64,000 bases of DNA from JAVVHH01 sp965276815 (lineage in GTDB: Bacteria > Pseudomonadota > Alphaproteobacteria > Acetobacterales > Acetobacteraceae), in NCBI GenBank assembly GCA_965276815.1, contig CBDIBE010000005.1:248001-312000 (forward strand). Reading direction: 5' to 3'. Below are positions 25,835 through 34,042 of this stretch, one piece after another. Under the pieces are notes generated by a model. That model did no database searches, was not told the DNA's origin, and was given only the letters and a program-made list of their open reading frames with translations. Position 1 is the first letter of the stretch. Every line of letters begins with the position of its first letter. The translations under genes and the position numbers were made by a program.

Positions 25835-26505
25835 CCGTGCAGATCACCCGCCGGGCCCTGGCCGGCGCCGCCTGCCTCGCCCTCGCCGTCGGGTTCCCGC
25901 AGGCTCCGGCACGGGCCGGCCAGGGGTGGAAGAATATCGAAGTCACCGGCACCTCGCCGTCGCTGCAAGTGGCGATGACGCGCGCCAACGACGGAAAGGC
26001 GGTCACGCAGGCGGATTACCAGGGACAGGTGGTGCTGCTGTATTTTGGCTACACTTTTTGCCCCGATGTCTGTCCGGTCACGCTGACCAATCTGTCCCAT
26101 GTCCTGGACCAGCTCGGCCCCCTGGCGCAGCGGGTGCGGGTACTGTTCGTCACCGTCGACCCGGACCGCGACACGCTGCCGGTGCTCAAACAATACGTCG
26201 CAGCCTTTGCGCCGCAAATCGACGGGCTGCGCGGCAGCGCAGACGCGCTTGCCAGCCTGGCCCGGCGCTACCGCATCGCCTATTCGGTCACGCCGGCGAC
26301 GCAGGGCCAGCCTTACGAAGTGACGCATAGCTCGGCCATCTACGCCTTCGACGGCACGGGCGCGGCCCGGCTGCTGATCCCCTCGATGGCCTCACAGAAT
26401 CCTGACATCGATGGAACGGCATCCGACCTGCTCCGCCTGATCAATGGCAAGGGCGCGCCGGGTTTGCTGTCGCACTTCGTCGCGTTCCTGCGAGATCTCG
26501 TCTAG
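25831..26505 (+). CDS. sco: Sco1/SenC-type copper metallochaperone
   Basis: 224 aa thioredoxin-fold protein exported by a leader with RR (MTVQITRRALAGAACLALAV). Copper ligands C77 and C81 in YTFCPDVCPVTL and H166 in EVTHSSAIYAFD are all present. Role: metallation or thiol reduction at the CuA centre of cytochrome oxidase. Last gene of a three-gene unit; a long hairpin starts at its stop codon. Confidence 0.94.
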   Translation: MTVQITRRALAGAACLALAVGFPQAPARAGQGWKNIEVTGTSPSLQVAMTRANDGKAVTQADYQGQVVLLYFGYTFCPDVCPVTLTNLSHVLDQLGPLAQRVRVLFVTVDPDRDTLPVLKQYVAAFAPQIDGLRGSADALASLARRYRIAYSVTPATQGQPYEVTHSSAIYAFDGTGAARLLIPSMASQNPDIDGTASDLLRLINGKGAPGLLSHFVAFLRDLV

Positions 26506-26547
26506 ACCTTTATCGGCCTGACTGTGGTCGGGCCGATAAAGGTCTAG
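26502..26547 (+). terminator. long perfect hairpin after sco
   Basis: Seventeen-base perfect arms: CTAGACCTTTATCGGCC (26502-26518) and GGCCGATAAAGGTCTAG (26531-26547), 12-base loop, followed by ctttattt. The left arm includes the sco stop codon. Fits a terminator, though a 17-bp uninterrupted stem is longer than needed and may be part of a repeat element. Confidence 0.6.
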
Positions 26548-26569
26548 CTTTATTTGAGACAGCGATTCA

Positions 26570-26595
26570 CGTCCTGACCGATTCCGGTCAGGACG
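26570..26595. repeat. second perfect inverted repeat
   Basis: Eleven-base arms CGTCCTGACCG (26570-26580) and CGGTCAGGACG (26585-26595) with loop attc. Lies 22 bases past the first hairpin; the rest of the gap to 26797 shows no gene I can support. Confidence 0.6.
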
Positions 26596-26797
26596 ATCGC
26601 GGTCTAGTGTCCCGAATCTGAAGTCCGACGGAGCGCCGGAGGCGTACGAAAGTCCCCGGGCAACGAACCCGCGGGCGGAGAGAGTGTCGGTATGGGGATT
26701 TAGGAGTTTGGTCGAGCTGGGAAAGGTCAGATCGGCCGCGAGCATGGCATTGCGATACTGACCACCCCCCGCCTTCGCCCCGCCTTCGCAGGGGCCG

Positions 26798-27550
26798 CTA
26801 CCGAGCGGCGGTTTCGCGGCTGGGTTCGGCCGTGATGGGGGCGCCCTCGCTTTCGAGGGGGGCGACGAAGTTGTAGCGGCAGAGGACGAGATGGCCGGCA
26901 GGGTCGAAGGCGTATTCGGTGACGCCGCAATTGGCGACGTCGCCTTCGCGGTCGATGGCGAGGATGCGCTCCTCGTCCAGATCCTCCAGTAGGTAGCGCA
27001 TGCAGAGGACGACGACCTGGTGCGCGACGATCATGACCCGGCGGCCGCTGTGGTGCAGACTGATGGTGTCGAGGACGCTGCGCAGGCGGAGGAGGACGTC
27101 GCACCAGCTCTCGCCGCCTGGTGGGCGGTGATAGAATTTTCCCAGTTCGCGGCGGAAGGCGGCTTGCTCGGGGAAGTCCTGCTCGATGCCGTAGCGGGTC
27201 AGGTGCTCCAGGACGCCGACCTCCTTCTCGCGCAGGCGCTCGTCCAGATGCGGGCCGGAGGCGTCGGGGGCGAGGCCGCCGGCGGTGACGATGCGCTCGG
27301 CGGTTTGGCGGGCGCGGACGTAGGGCGAGGCGAGCAGGACGTCGGGGCGCGCCTCGCCCGGCAGGGTGGCGAACCAGCGGCCGAGCGCGTCGGACTGCTC
27401 GCGGCCGCGGTCGCTGAGCTGGACGTCGTTGTCGCGGCCGGAGAGGTCGACGCGGGGCAGGCCGGCGGAGAAGGCGGCGTCGCGGGCGACGTTGGCAGCG
27501 CTCTCGCCGTGGCGCACGATCCAGAGGCGGTCGGGCCAGCGCTGCGGCAT
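26798..27550 (-). CDS. histidine phosphatase superfamily protein (phosphoglycerate-mutase-like)
   Basis: 250 aa. Catalytic His in LWIVRHGESAANVA (H14 counted from the ATG at 27550), second catalytic His in RRVMIVAHQVVVLCMRYLLE, with Arg in LSDRGREQSDALG and Glu in the RLREKEVGVLEH region. The ATG at 27550 places the RHG motif at the usual N-terminal position; an upstream start is possible. Substrate not determined. Confidence 0.9.
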   Translation of the reverse strand: MPQRWPDRLWIVRHGESAANVARDAAFSAGLPRVDLSGRDNDVQLSDRGREQSDALGRWFATLPGEARPDVLLASPYVRARQTAERIVTAGGLAPDASGPHLDERLREKEVGVLEHLTRYGIEQDFPEQAAFRRELGKFYHRPPGGESWCDVLLRLRSVLDTISLHHSGRRVMIVAHQVVVLCMRYLLEDLDEERILAIDREGDVANCGVTEYAFDPAGHLVLCRYNFVAPLESEGAPITAEPSRETAAR

Positions 27551-27728
27551 GCTATGAAGACTCCGGCTGGTTGACGGGTGGCGGTGCAGGGGCACATGTC
27601 GGGCGGTGGCGCCCGGTCTCGTCAATACAAACCCGCGTTTGGACTGGCTACCCTTTGTTACCTTCGCGGCGATTGACGTGATTGTGCAACGGATGTTTCA
27701 GTTCGGCGGAAGAGTTGGAGAGGCTTTG

Positions 27729-28100
27729 ATGGGTGGGCGTTTCCTTGCGGTGATGGTCGTCGGGGCGTTCGTGGCCGGACACGCTGCGCCGGCGGCTCCA
27801 GCCACCCCGGCGCCGGCCGGGTCGGCGGATGGGGTGTATCAGGGTACGGCGCTGCAGACGAAGGTGGGCGGCAAGCATGCTTGCACCACGCCCTCCGACG
27901 TGCATCTGACGATTCGCGACGGGGTGGTGAGACGGCGGTGGAACGGGGTCGAGCTTCACGCGACGGTGCAGCCAGATGGCTCGTTTCAAGCGACGGGCGG
28001 GCGGGCGCATTTGGCCGGCCGTGTCGGCAACGGGACGCTGGAGTATGATATGACCGGGGAATATTGTGCGTTTCATTACACGATGTCACGCGTGGGCTGA
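27729..28100 (+). CDS. small exported protein, unrecognised
   Basis: 123 aa. Signal peptide MGGRFLAVMVVGAFVAGHAAPAAPA, then about 100 residues with paired Cys (HACTTP and EYCAFHY), alternating strands (VHLTIRDGVVRRRWNGVELHATVQPDGSF). GGAGAGG precedes the ATG at 27729. Similar small beta proteins are frequent in acetic acid bacteria, without known function. The glutathione peroxidase gene follows 5 bases later. Confidence 0.65.
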   Translation: MGGRFLAVMVVGAFVAGHAAPAAPATPAPAGSADGVYQGTALQTKVGGKHACTTPSDVHLTIRDGVVRRRWNGVELHATVQPDGSFQATGGRAHLAGRVGNGTLEYDMTGEYCAFHYTMSRVG

Positions 28101-28105
28101 CGAGG

Positions 28106-28582
28106 GTGGACGCGTTCGACTTTACGCTGCCGGCGCTGAGCGGGGGTTCGCTGCGTCTGGAAGAATATAAGGGGCGGCCGATGCTGATCGCGAATACGGC
28201 GTCGCGGTGCGGGTTCACGCCGCAATATGCCGGGCTGCAGAAAGTTTGGGACGAGTATCGCGCCAGGGGATTGGTGGTGATCGGGGTGCCGTCGAACGAT
28301 TTTGGCGGGCAGGAGCCCGGCGGCGAGACGGAGATCGCCGGGTTCTGTCAGAAGAATTATGGGGTGGGGTTTCCGATGGCGGCCAAGCTGGCGGTTTCGG
28401 GCCGGTCGGCGCATCCGTTGTTCCGGTTTGTCGGCGAGCAGGGCGGGGTATTGGCCCGGCCGCGGTGGAATTTCTACAAATATCTCATTGGGCGAGACGG
28501 CAAGCTGTTGGATTGGTTTTCCAGCGTCACGCGGCCGGATTCGCGGCGGTTACGCGCGGCGATCGAGCGGGCGCTCGGGTAA
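28106..28582 (+). CDS. thiol (glutathione) peroxidase
   Basis: 158 aa from the GTG at 28106. Catalytic tetrad: C35 (NTASRCGFTPQY), Q69 (SNDFGGQEPG), W121-N122 (RPRWNFYKYLIG); C81 (FCQKNYGVGFP) is the resolving Cys of thioredoxin-dependent enzymes of this family. Reduces peroxides in the cytosol. The GTG avoids a 37-base overlap with the preceding gene that an earlier start (28064) would need. Confidence 0.92.
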   Translation: MDAFDFTLPALSGGSLRLEEYKGRPMLIANTASRCGFTPQYAGLQKVWDEYRARGLVVIGVPSNDFGGQEPGGETEIAGFCQKNYGVGFPMAAKLAVSGRSAHPLFRFVGEQGGVLARPRWNFYKYLIGRDGKLLDWFSSVTRPDSRRLRAAIERALG

Positions 28583-28658
28583 CCCGGCCGGGCGGCAGGG
28601 CGTAGCGCTTCACGGCAATTTCGCTTGGTCAGAGGCGCGGGCGCAGATACGGAGCCGA

Positions 28659-29435
28659 ATGCATTTGACGATGGCAGATAGACGGTCTCATTGCGCGATC
28701 GCGGTGATGGCCAAGGCGCCGCGGCCGGGTCACGTCAAGACGCGACTGCAATCCGTGCTGCAGCCAGACGAGGCGGCGCGGCTTGGCGGGGCTTTCCTGC
28801 GCGACATCACGGAGAATCTGCGCGAGGCGGCGGCGGTGGCGGCGATCGCGCCGTTTGTGGCGTATGCGCCGCTTGGGCAGGAGGGGCGGTTCGACGGGCT
28901 GCTCGCTCCGGGCACCGGGCTCGTGCTGGCGGATGGGACGGGGGGCGAGGCGGCTGGAGTCGAGGGGTTCGGCCGGGTGCTGCTGCATGCGACGCGGGCG
29001 CTTTTTGCGATGGGGTTTGGGGCGATTTGCGTGCTGAACGCGGATAGCCCGACGCTGCCGACGGCGCTACTGGTGGAGGCAGCGACGCGGTTGCTGGCGC
29101 CGGGAGAGCGCGCGGTGCTGGGGCCGGCGGACGATGGCGGGTATTACCTGCTGGGGCTGCAGACGGCGGAGCCGCGTGTCTATGCCGATATCGCTTGGAG
29201 CACCGAGCGCGCGTCGGCCGATACGATGGCGCGGGCGGAAGAGGCGGGGTTGGCGCTCGAGATGCTGGCGCCTTGGTACGATGTGGATGAGCGGGAGGCG
29301 TTGGCGCGGCTGGCGGCCGAACTCGGGGGCGGCGATGCGGGGGAGTTGGCGCCGTATCGCGCGGAGGCGACGGCGCGGTGTCTGGCGGAGCTGGGCATTG
29401 TGGAACGGTTGCGCGCCGAGCCGGCCAGGGTTTGA
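28659..29435 (+). CDS. TIGR04282-type glycosyltransferase (DUF2064, rSAM-associated)
   Basis: 258 aa, nucleotide-sugar-transferase fold: IAVMAKAPRPGHVKTRL at the start, ICVLNADSPTLPTALLVEAATRLL, and LGPADDGGYYLLGL with the metal-binding acidic residues. Family members travel with radical-SAM enzymes, including arsenosugar synthesis clusters. Start ATG 28659 has GGAG four bases upstream; a second ATG is at 28671. Stop overlaps a possible TTG start of the next gene. Confidence 0.85.
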   Translation: MHLTMADRRSHCAIAVMAKAPRPGHVKTRLQSVLQPDEAARLGGAFLRDITENLREAAAVAAIAPFVAYAPLGQEGRFDGLLAPGTGLVLADGTGGEAAGVEGFGRVLLHATRALFAMGFGAICVLNADSPTLPTALLVEAATRLLAPGERAVLGPADDGGYYLLGLQTAEPRVYADIAWSTERASADTMARAEEAGLALEMLAPWYDVDEREALARLAAELGGGDAGELAPYRAEATARCLAELGIVERLRAEPARV

Positions 29436-29440
29436 CGGCG

Positions 29441-30775
29441 ATGCTCGGCGGGCTCGGGGCGCTGATGCTGGCGATGGTTGCGGCCGGCGTGGGGATGGAG
29501 AAGGCGGGGTTCTTCGGCGGGCTGCCGCGGGAGAACATGATCGGCTACGTGGTGGCCGCGTGCGGGGCGGGGCTCGCCTATGCGGGGGCGGTGGCGATCG
29601 TGCGGCGGGACGCGGGGCGGCAGAGTCTGCTGCTGATCCTGGCGATTGCGGGGCTGCTACGGGTGTTGACCTTTGCGACGCCGCCGCTGCTCTCGACCGA
29701 CATTTTTCGTTACGTTTGGGACGGGCGGGTGCAGGCGGCGGGGATCAATCCGTATCTCTACGTGCCGGCCGCGCCGGAGTTGGGCGCGGTGCGCGACCCG
29801 GGGACCGGGTGGAACGCGATCTACGCCAACATCAACCGGGCCGATAGCGCGCACACGATCTATCCGCCGGGGGCGCAGGCGCTGTTTGCGGGCGTCGCGA
29901 AAGCCTGGTCGAGCATCTGGGGCATTAAGCTGGCGATGCTGCTGTTCGACTTGGTGGCGATCGGGGCGGGGCTGTTGTTGTTGCGCGCGGCGCGCCAGCC
30001 ATTGGCGCTGGTGCTGATCTATGCGTGGAATCCGTTGCCGATTTGGGAGTTCGGCGGCGCGGGGCATATCGACGCGGCGGCGACCGGGCTGGGCGGTTTG
30101 GCGCTGCTGGCGGCGGCTTGGCGGCGGCCGAGCTGGGCGGGGGCGGCGCTGGCGGGGGCCGTGCTGTGCAAGCTGCTGCCGGCGGCGCTGTTTCCGGCGA
30201 TCTGGCGGCGTTGGGATTGGCGGGCGCCGCTGGTTTGCGCGGTGCTGATCGCGGCGGGGTATGCGGCGTACGCCGCCGGGGCGGGCTGGGGGGTGCTGGG
30301 CTATCTACCGGGCTATGCGAATGAGGAGGGGCTGGGCGGGAGCGGCTTTTTGCTGGTGCGGCTGGCGGCGGCGTTCGGGCCGGTGCCGGACTGGGCGGAG
30401 CTTGGCTACTTGGCGTGCGGGGGCGCCTTGCTGGTTGGGCTTGCGGCCTGGATTGCACTGCGGGGGCCCCTCCCCGCCGAGCCCTCGGCGCGGGCGCCGA
30501 TCATCTGCCGCGACGCGACCGTGCTCTATACAGCCGCTATGTTCGTATTGTCGCCACATTACCCGTGGTATTTATCGCTGCTGGCGCTGCCGGCAGTCTT
30601 GGCTCCGGCGCGGGGCGTCTTGTGGCTGACGATCTCGGCCCCAGTTCTGTATCTCGACGACGTACACGACAACGTGCTTTGGCCCGCCGTAGTGTTTTTA
30701 CCGTTCATCGCTTTGCTCGTCATCGATTTGTTCCGCGCTGGTCCTCAGCCGGTGCTCGCAGCCAAAGGAAGCTGA
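29441..30775 (+). CDS. GT87-type polyprenyl-phosphate-dependent glycosyltransferase, membrane
   Basis: 444 aa with ten or more hydrophobic spans. The first large outer loop carries the acidic motif STDIFRYVWDGRVQAAGINPYLY, the catalytic hallmark of GT-C enzymes; YPPGAQALF and later SPHYPWYLSLLALP are typical of the DUF2029/GT87 family. ATG 29441 chosen; a TTG at 29432 overlapping the upstream stop is an alternative. Likely transfers a sugar from a lipid carrier on the periplasmic side. Confidence 0.85.
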   Translation: MLGGLGALMLAMVAAGVGMEKAGFFGGLPRENMIGYVVAACGAGLAYAGAVAIVRRDAGRQSLLLILAIAGLLRVLTFATPPLLSTDIFRYVWDGRVQAAGINPYLYVPAAPELGAVRDPGTGWNAIYANINRADSAHTIYPPGAQALFAGVAKAWSSIWGIKLAMLLFDLVAIGAGLLLLRAARQPLALVLIYAWNPLPIWEFGGAGHIDAAATGLGGLALLAAAWRRPSWAGAALAGAVLCKLLPAALFPAIWRRWDWRAPLVCAVLIAAGYAAYAAGAGWGVLGYLPGYANEEGLGGSGFLLVRLAAAFGPVPDWAELGYLACGGALLVGLAAWIALRGPLPAEPSARAPIICRDATVLYTAAMFVLSPHYPWYLSLLALPAVLAPARGVLWLTISAPVLYLDDVHDNVLWPAVVFLPFIALLVIDLFRAGPQPVLAAKGS

Positions 30776-30777
30776 CC

Positions 30778-31830
30778 ATGCTCGACGCTCCCGCGCCACT
30801 CGACCCGCGCCGATATTTCGAGGCCGTCTCGGCCCGGGACAGCGTGGCCGAGCGGCCGCCGGTCTGTCTTTATTTGGAGGTGACGAACCGCTGCAACCTG
30901 CTGTGTGAGACGTGTCCGCGGACGTTCGAGGACCTCGAACCGCCGGCAGATATGAGCATGGAGTTGTTCCGCAAGATCGTCGATCAGGTGCCGGACGTGG
31001 CGCGGGTGGTGCTGCACGGGGTGGGCGAGCCGATGCTGGTCAAGCATCTGCCGGACATGATCCGCTATTTGAAGGTGCGCGGGACGCATGTGCTGTTCAA
31101 CACGAACGGGACGCTGCTGGCGCCGCGCAAGCATCGGGAGATCATCGATACCGGGCTCGATGAGCTGCGGGTGAGCCTGGATGCGGCGGAGGCGGCGACT
31201 TTTTTGAAGGTCCGCGGCAAGGACATGTTCGACCGGATTGTCCGCAACGTGAGCGCGTTCACCAACCTGCAGGCGGCGACGGGGGCGACGAAGCCGCTGG
31301 TGAGCTTGTGGCTGACCGGGCTGAAGGAGACGGTCGACCAGTTGCCGGAATTCGTGCGGCTGGCGGCGCGGATCGGGGTGAAGGAGGTGCATCTGCAGCG
31401 GCTCGTGTTCGACGAGACCGGGTTTGGGCTGGCGCGGCCGGATAGCTCGCTGTTCGAGAGCACGCGGGACGAGGAAGAGGCGGTGATCCAGGCGGCGCAG
31501 GCGATCGGGCGGGAGCTGGGGGTGATCCTGGACGCGTCGGGGGCGACGGAGCCGGGGCTGAGCCTGAAGAAGCAGGCCGATGACAAGCCCTGGGCGACCT
31601 GCCGGCGGCCTTGGTCGCTGATGTATTTCACCGCGCATGGGCGGGCGCTGCCATGCTGCATCGCGCCGTTCTCGGCGCGGGGCTACGAGAACTATACGCT
31701 GGGGGATGCGACACAGCAGACACTTCGAGAAATTTGGAACAGCCCGGCGTATCGGGGGTTCCGGACGTCGCTGGTGGGGGAGGATCCGCCGAAGCCTTGT
31801 CAGGGATGTGGGTTGCGGTGGAGTCTCTGA
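30778..31830 (+). CDS. radical SAM protein with SPASM-type C-terminus
   Basis: 350 aa. The SAM cluster motif is CNLLCETC in YLEVTNRCNLLCETCPRTF (residues about 38-45); GVGEPML and FNTNGTLL are the usual SAM-binding strands. C-terminal cysteines (ATCRRPW, LPCCIAP, KPCQGCG) would bind one or more auxiliary clusters. AAGGAAG upstream of the ATG. Third gene after the TIGR04282 and GT87 transferases, so probably part of the same pathway; product unknown. Confidence 0.88.
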   Translation: MLDAPAPLDPRRYFEAVSARDSVAERPPVCLYLEVTNRCNLLCETCPRTFEDLEPPADMSMELFRKIVDQVPDVARVVLHGVGEPMLVKHLPDMIRYLKVRGTHVLFNTNGTLLAPRKHREIIDTGLDELRVSLDAAEAATFLKVRGKDMFDRIVRNVSAFTNLQAATGATKPLVSLWLTGLKETVDQLPEFVRLAARIGVKEVHLQRLVFDETGFGLARPDSSLFESTRDEEEAVIQAAQAIGRELGVILDASGATEPGLSLKKQADDKPWATCRRPWSLMYFTAHGRALPCCIAPFSARGYENYTLGDATQQTLREIWNSPAYRGFRTSLVGEDPPKPCQGCGLRWSL

Positions 31831-31840
31831 CGAGAACCAC

Positions 31841-31890
31841 CCTCAGCCCTGCCCTCTCCCCCCGGGGCCCGGAGGGTGAGGGAGAAGGGG
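31841..31890. repeat. degenerate extragenic palindromic element
   Basis: CCCTCAGCCCTGCCCTCTCC, then GGGG, CCCGGAGGGTGAGGGAG: an imperfect long inverted repeat of the widespread CCCTCTCCC...GGGAGAGGG type. A better preserved relative lies at 38396-38496. It sits between converging genes and could end transcription from both. Confidence 0.5.
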
Positions 31891-31902
31891 CTGGGAGTTG
31901 GG

Positions 31903-33075
31903 TTAGGCGCTGAGGACTTGGCCGAATAGTTGCCAGGCGGCGCCGGTCCAGCGGGCGAGTTGGAGCTGGCGGAAGGGGTGGAAGTTGGTGGGCGAGGTGT
32001 TCACCAGGATGCCTGGCAGCAGCACCGGGATTGCGAGGTCATGCAGATTGGCCGCTTGGCGCATGATGTTTGCGCCGGAGAGGTCGTCGCCGCATTGCTC
32101 GAGCACTTGCTGCAACAGGCGCGATAGCAGGTAGCCGTAGACGACGCTGGAGTCCTTGAGGTCGGCGTCCGGCGCCCATTGCTTGGCCCAGGCGCGGAGC
32201 TCGTTCATTCCGGGGTCGTTGACCCATTGCGGGTCGCTTTGGTCCTTGTAGTAGGCGCCGACGATGATGCCGCGGCCGTTCTCGGCGCCGGCCGGCGCCA
32301 TGACGGCTGACGCGGAGATCGAAACGTTGGTCAGGTAGTGCGGCGCGGGGTGCCAGCCGAGCTCGGCGACTTTCTTGATGGCCTGGGCGGCGAATTTGGG
32401 GGTGGCGACGGTGAGCAGGGCGTCGGCGCCGGAGGATTGCAGCGTGACGAGCTGGCTGTCGACGGCCGGGTCGGTGGTCTCGTAGCTGGCGGTTTTGACC
32501 ACGATCTGGCCGTATTTGGCGCCGAACACGTCGCGCAGGCCGGCCAGGTAGTCTTTGCCGAAATCGTCGTTCTGATAGAGCACGGCGAGCTTGGCGGCGG
32601 GGGCGGTTTGCAGGAGGTGCTTGGCGTAGATGCCGGCTTCGGTGCGGTAACTGGGCTGGCCGCCAATGGTCCAGGGGAAATGCTGGTAATCGCCCCATTT
32701 GTCGGCGCCGCTGGAGACGAAGAGCTGCGGGATCTTCTTGGCGTTCAAGTATTGGCGGACGGCGGATTGGCCGGCGGTGCCGAGGCCCTGGAAGATGCAC
32801 GAGACGCCCTCGGATTCGACGAGGCGGCGGGTCTCTTCGACGGTGCGGGGCGGGCTGTAGCCGTCGTCGACGGACAGAAAATCGATGGTGCGGCCGTTGA
32901 TGCCGCCGGCGGCGTTGAGCGATTTGATGTAGGCGGCCTGGGTGCGGCCGATCGTGCCGTAGGCGGAGGCCGGGCCGCTATATGGCATGGTTTGGCCGAT
33001 TTTTAGGGGCGGCGGCGCGGCGCGGGCAATGGAGGGCGCGGCGAGGGCGGCGAGCAGGGTTCTTCTATGGAGCAT
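31903..33075 (-). CDS. livK: branched-chain amino-acid-type ABC substrate-binding protein
   Basis: 390 aa periplasmic protein, leader MLHRRTLLAALAAPSIARAA, Leu/Ile/Val-binding fold (KIGQTMPYSGPASAYGTIGR, IDFLSVDDGYSPPRTVEETRRLVES, AVLYQNDDFGKDYLAGLRDVF). Ligand for such single proteins ranges over amino acids, urea, amides and aromatic acids. Last gene of livGFHMK; overlaps livM by 11 bases. Confidence 0.88.
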   Translation of the reverse strand: MLHRRTLLAALAAPSIARAAPPPLKIGQTMPYSGPASAYGTIGRTQAAYIKSLNAAGGINGRTIDFLSVDDGYSPPRTVEETRRLVESEGVSCIFQGLGTAGQSAVRQYLNAKKIPQLFVSSGADKWGDYQHFPWTIGGQPSYRTEAGIYAKHLLQTAPAAKLAVLYQNDDFGKDYLAGLRDVFGAKYGQIVVKTASYETTDPAVDSQLVTLQSSGADALLTVATPKFAAQAIKKVAELGWHPAPHYLTNVSISASAVMAPAGAENGRGIIVGAYYKDQSDPQWVNDPGMNELRAWAKQWAPDADLKDSSVVYGYLLSRLLQQVLEQCGDDLSGANIMRQAANLHDLAIPVLLPGILVNTSPTNFHPFRQLQLARWTGAAWQLFGQVLSA

Positions 33076-34042
33076 GTTTTCTCGCTTGGTTGCTGCGGCG
33101 GAATAGGCCGGCGACGCCGGATGGCATGAGGTAGAGACAAAGGATCAGCATGGCGCCGTAGGCAACGCCGGGCGCCGATTTGGAGATGGTGTCGGCGAGC
33201 GGCGGCACGGCGACGATGAAGGCGGCGCCGGCGATGGCGCCGAAGATCGAGGCGGCGCCGCCCACCACGGAGCCGACGAACAGGGTTATGGACAGGAAGA
33301 CGGAGAAGCTGTCCGGGGAGACGAACTCGACCGCGAGCGCGCCGATCGACCCGGCGACGCCGGTCAGCATCGCGCTCAGGGCGAAGGTGCGGGTTTTCAG
33401 CGCGGCGATGTTGACGCCCATCGTTTCGGCCGCGAGGGGATGGTCGCGGACGGCGATGATGGCCCGCCCGATCCGGCCGCGCATCAGGTTGGTGACCAGT
33501 TGGAAGCCGAGCGCCGCCAGCGCCAGGGCGATCAAATAGAGGAATTGGTCTTGGCTCAGCGGCAAGCCGAAGGGTGGGTCGGGCTTGCTGAAGACTATGC
33601 CCTGCACGCCGCCGGTCCATGACTCGAGCGCTGGGTGTTTGAGGATTTGCGGGACGGCGGTGGCGAGGGCCAGCGTGACCAGAGCGAGGTAGGGACCGCG
33701 CAGGCGCAAGGCCGGCCAGCCGATCAGGAAGCCGAGCGCGGCGCTGAACAGGGCGGAGGCGGGGAAAGTGGCCCAGTAGGGGGTGTTGTAGACGGAAATG
33801 AGGATCGCGGTGGTGTAGCCGCCGGCGGCGTAGAAGGCGCCGTGGCCGAGCGAGATCTGGCCGCCGCAGCCCATGACCAGGTTGAGGCCGAGCACAGCGA
33901 GCGCGTAGGAGGCGACTAAGGTTAGCCGGAATAGATTGTAGTCGCTGGCGAGGAGCAGCGGGGCGAGCAGGACGGCGGCGGCTAGCAAGGCGTGGATGGC
34001 CCGCCTGCGCGGACCGTGACGGTAGTGAGGGGGTTTAGACAC
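33065..34042 (-). CDS. livM: branched-chain amino-acid-type ABC permease LivM
   Basis: 325 aa with eight to ten spans; conserved NLVMGCGGQISLGHGAFYAAGGYT near the N-terminus and the ATPase-docking segment GRAIIAVRDHPLAAETMGVNI. GTG start; overlaps livH by 8 bases. Confidence 0.92.
   Translation of the reverse strand: MSKPPHYRHGPRRRAIHALLAAAVLLAPLLLASDYNLFRLTLVASYALAVLGLNLVMGCGGQISLGHGAFYAAGGYTTAILISVYNTPYWATFPASALFSAALGFLIGWPALRLRGPYLALVTLALATAVPQILKHPALESWTGGVQGIVFSKPDPPFGLPLSQDQFLYLIALALAALGFQLVTNLMRGRIGRAIIAVRDHPLAAETMGVNIAALKTRTFALSAMLTGVAGSIGALAVEFVSPDSFSVFLSITLFVGSVVGGAASIFGAIAGAAFIVAVPPLADTISKSAPGVAYGAMLILCLYLMPSGVAGLFRRSNQARKHAP

Noticed and set aside
26392..26745. 117-codon minus-strand frame across the hairpins
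   Set aside because: It reads through two perfect palindromes and into sco; sequence is low-information and better explained as intergenic.
28106..28582. Possible selenocysteine in the peroxidase
   Set aside because: The catalytic codon is a normal Cys codon and no in-frame TGA is present.
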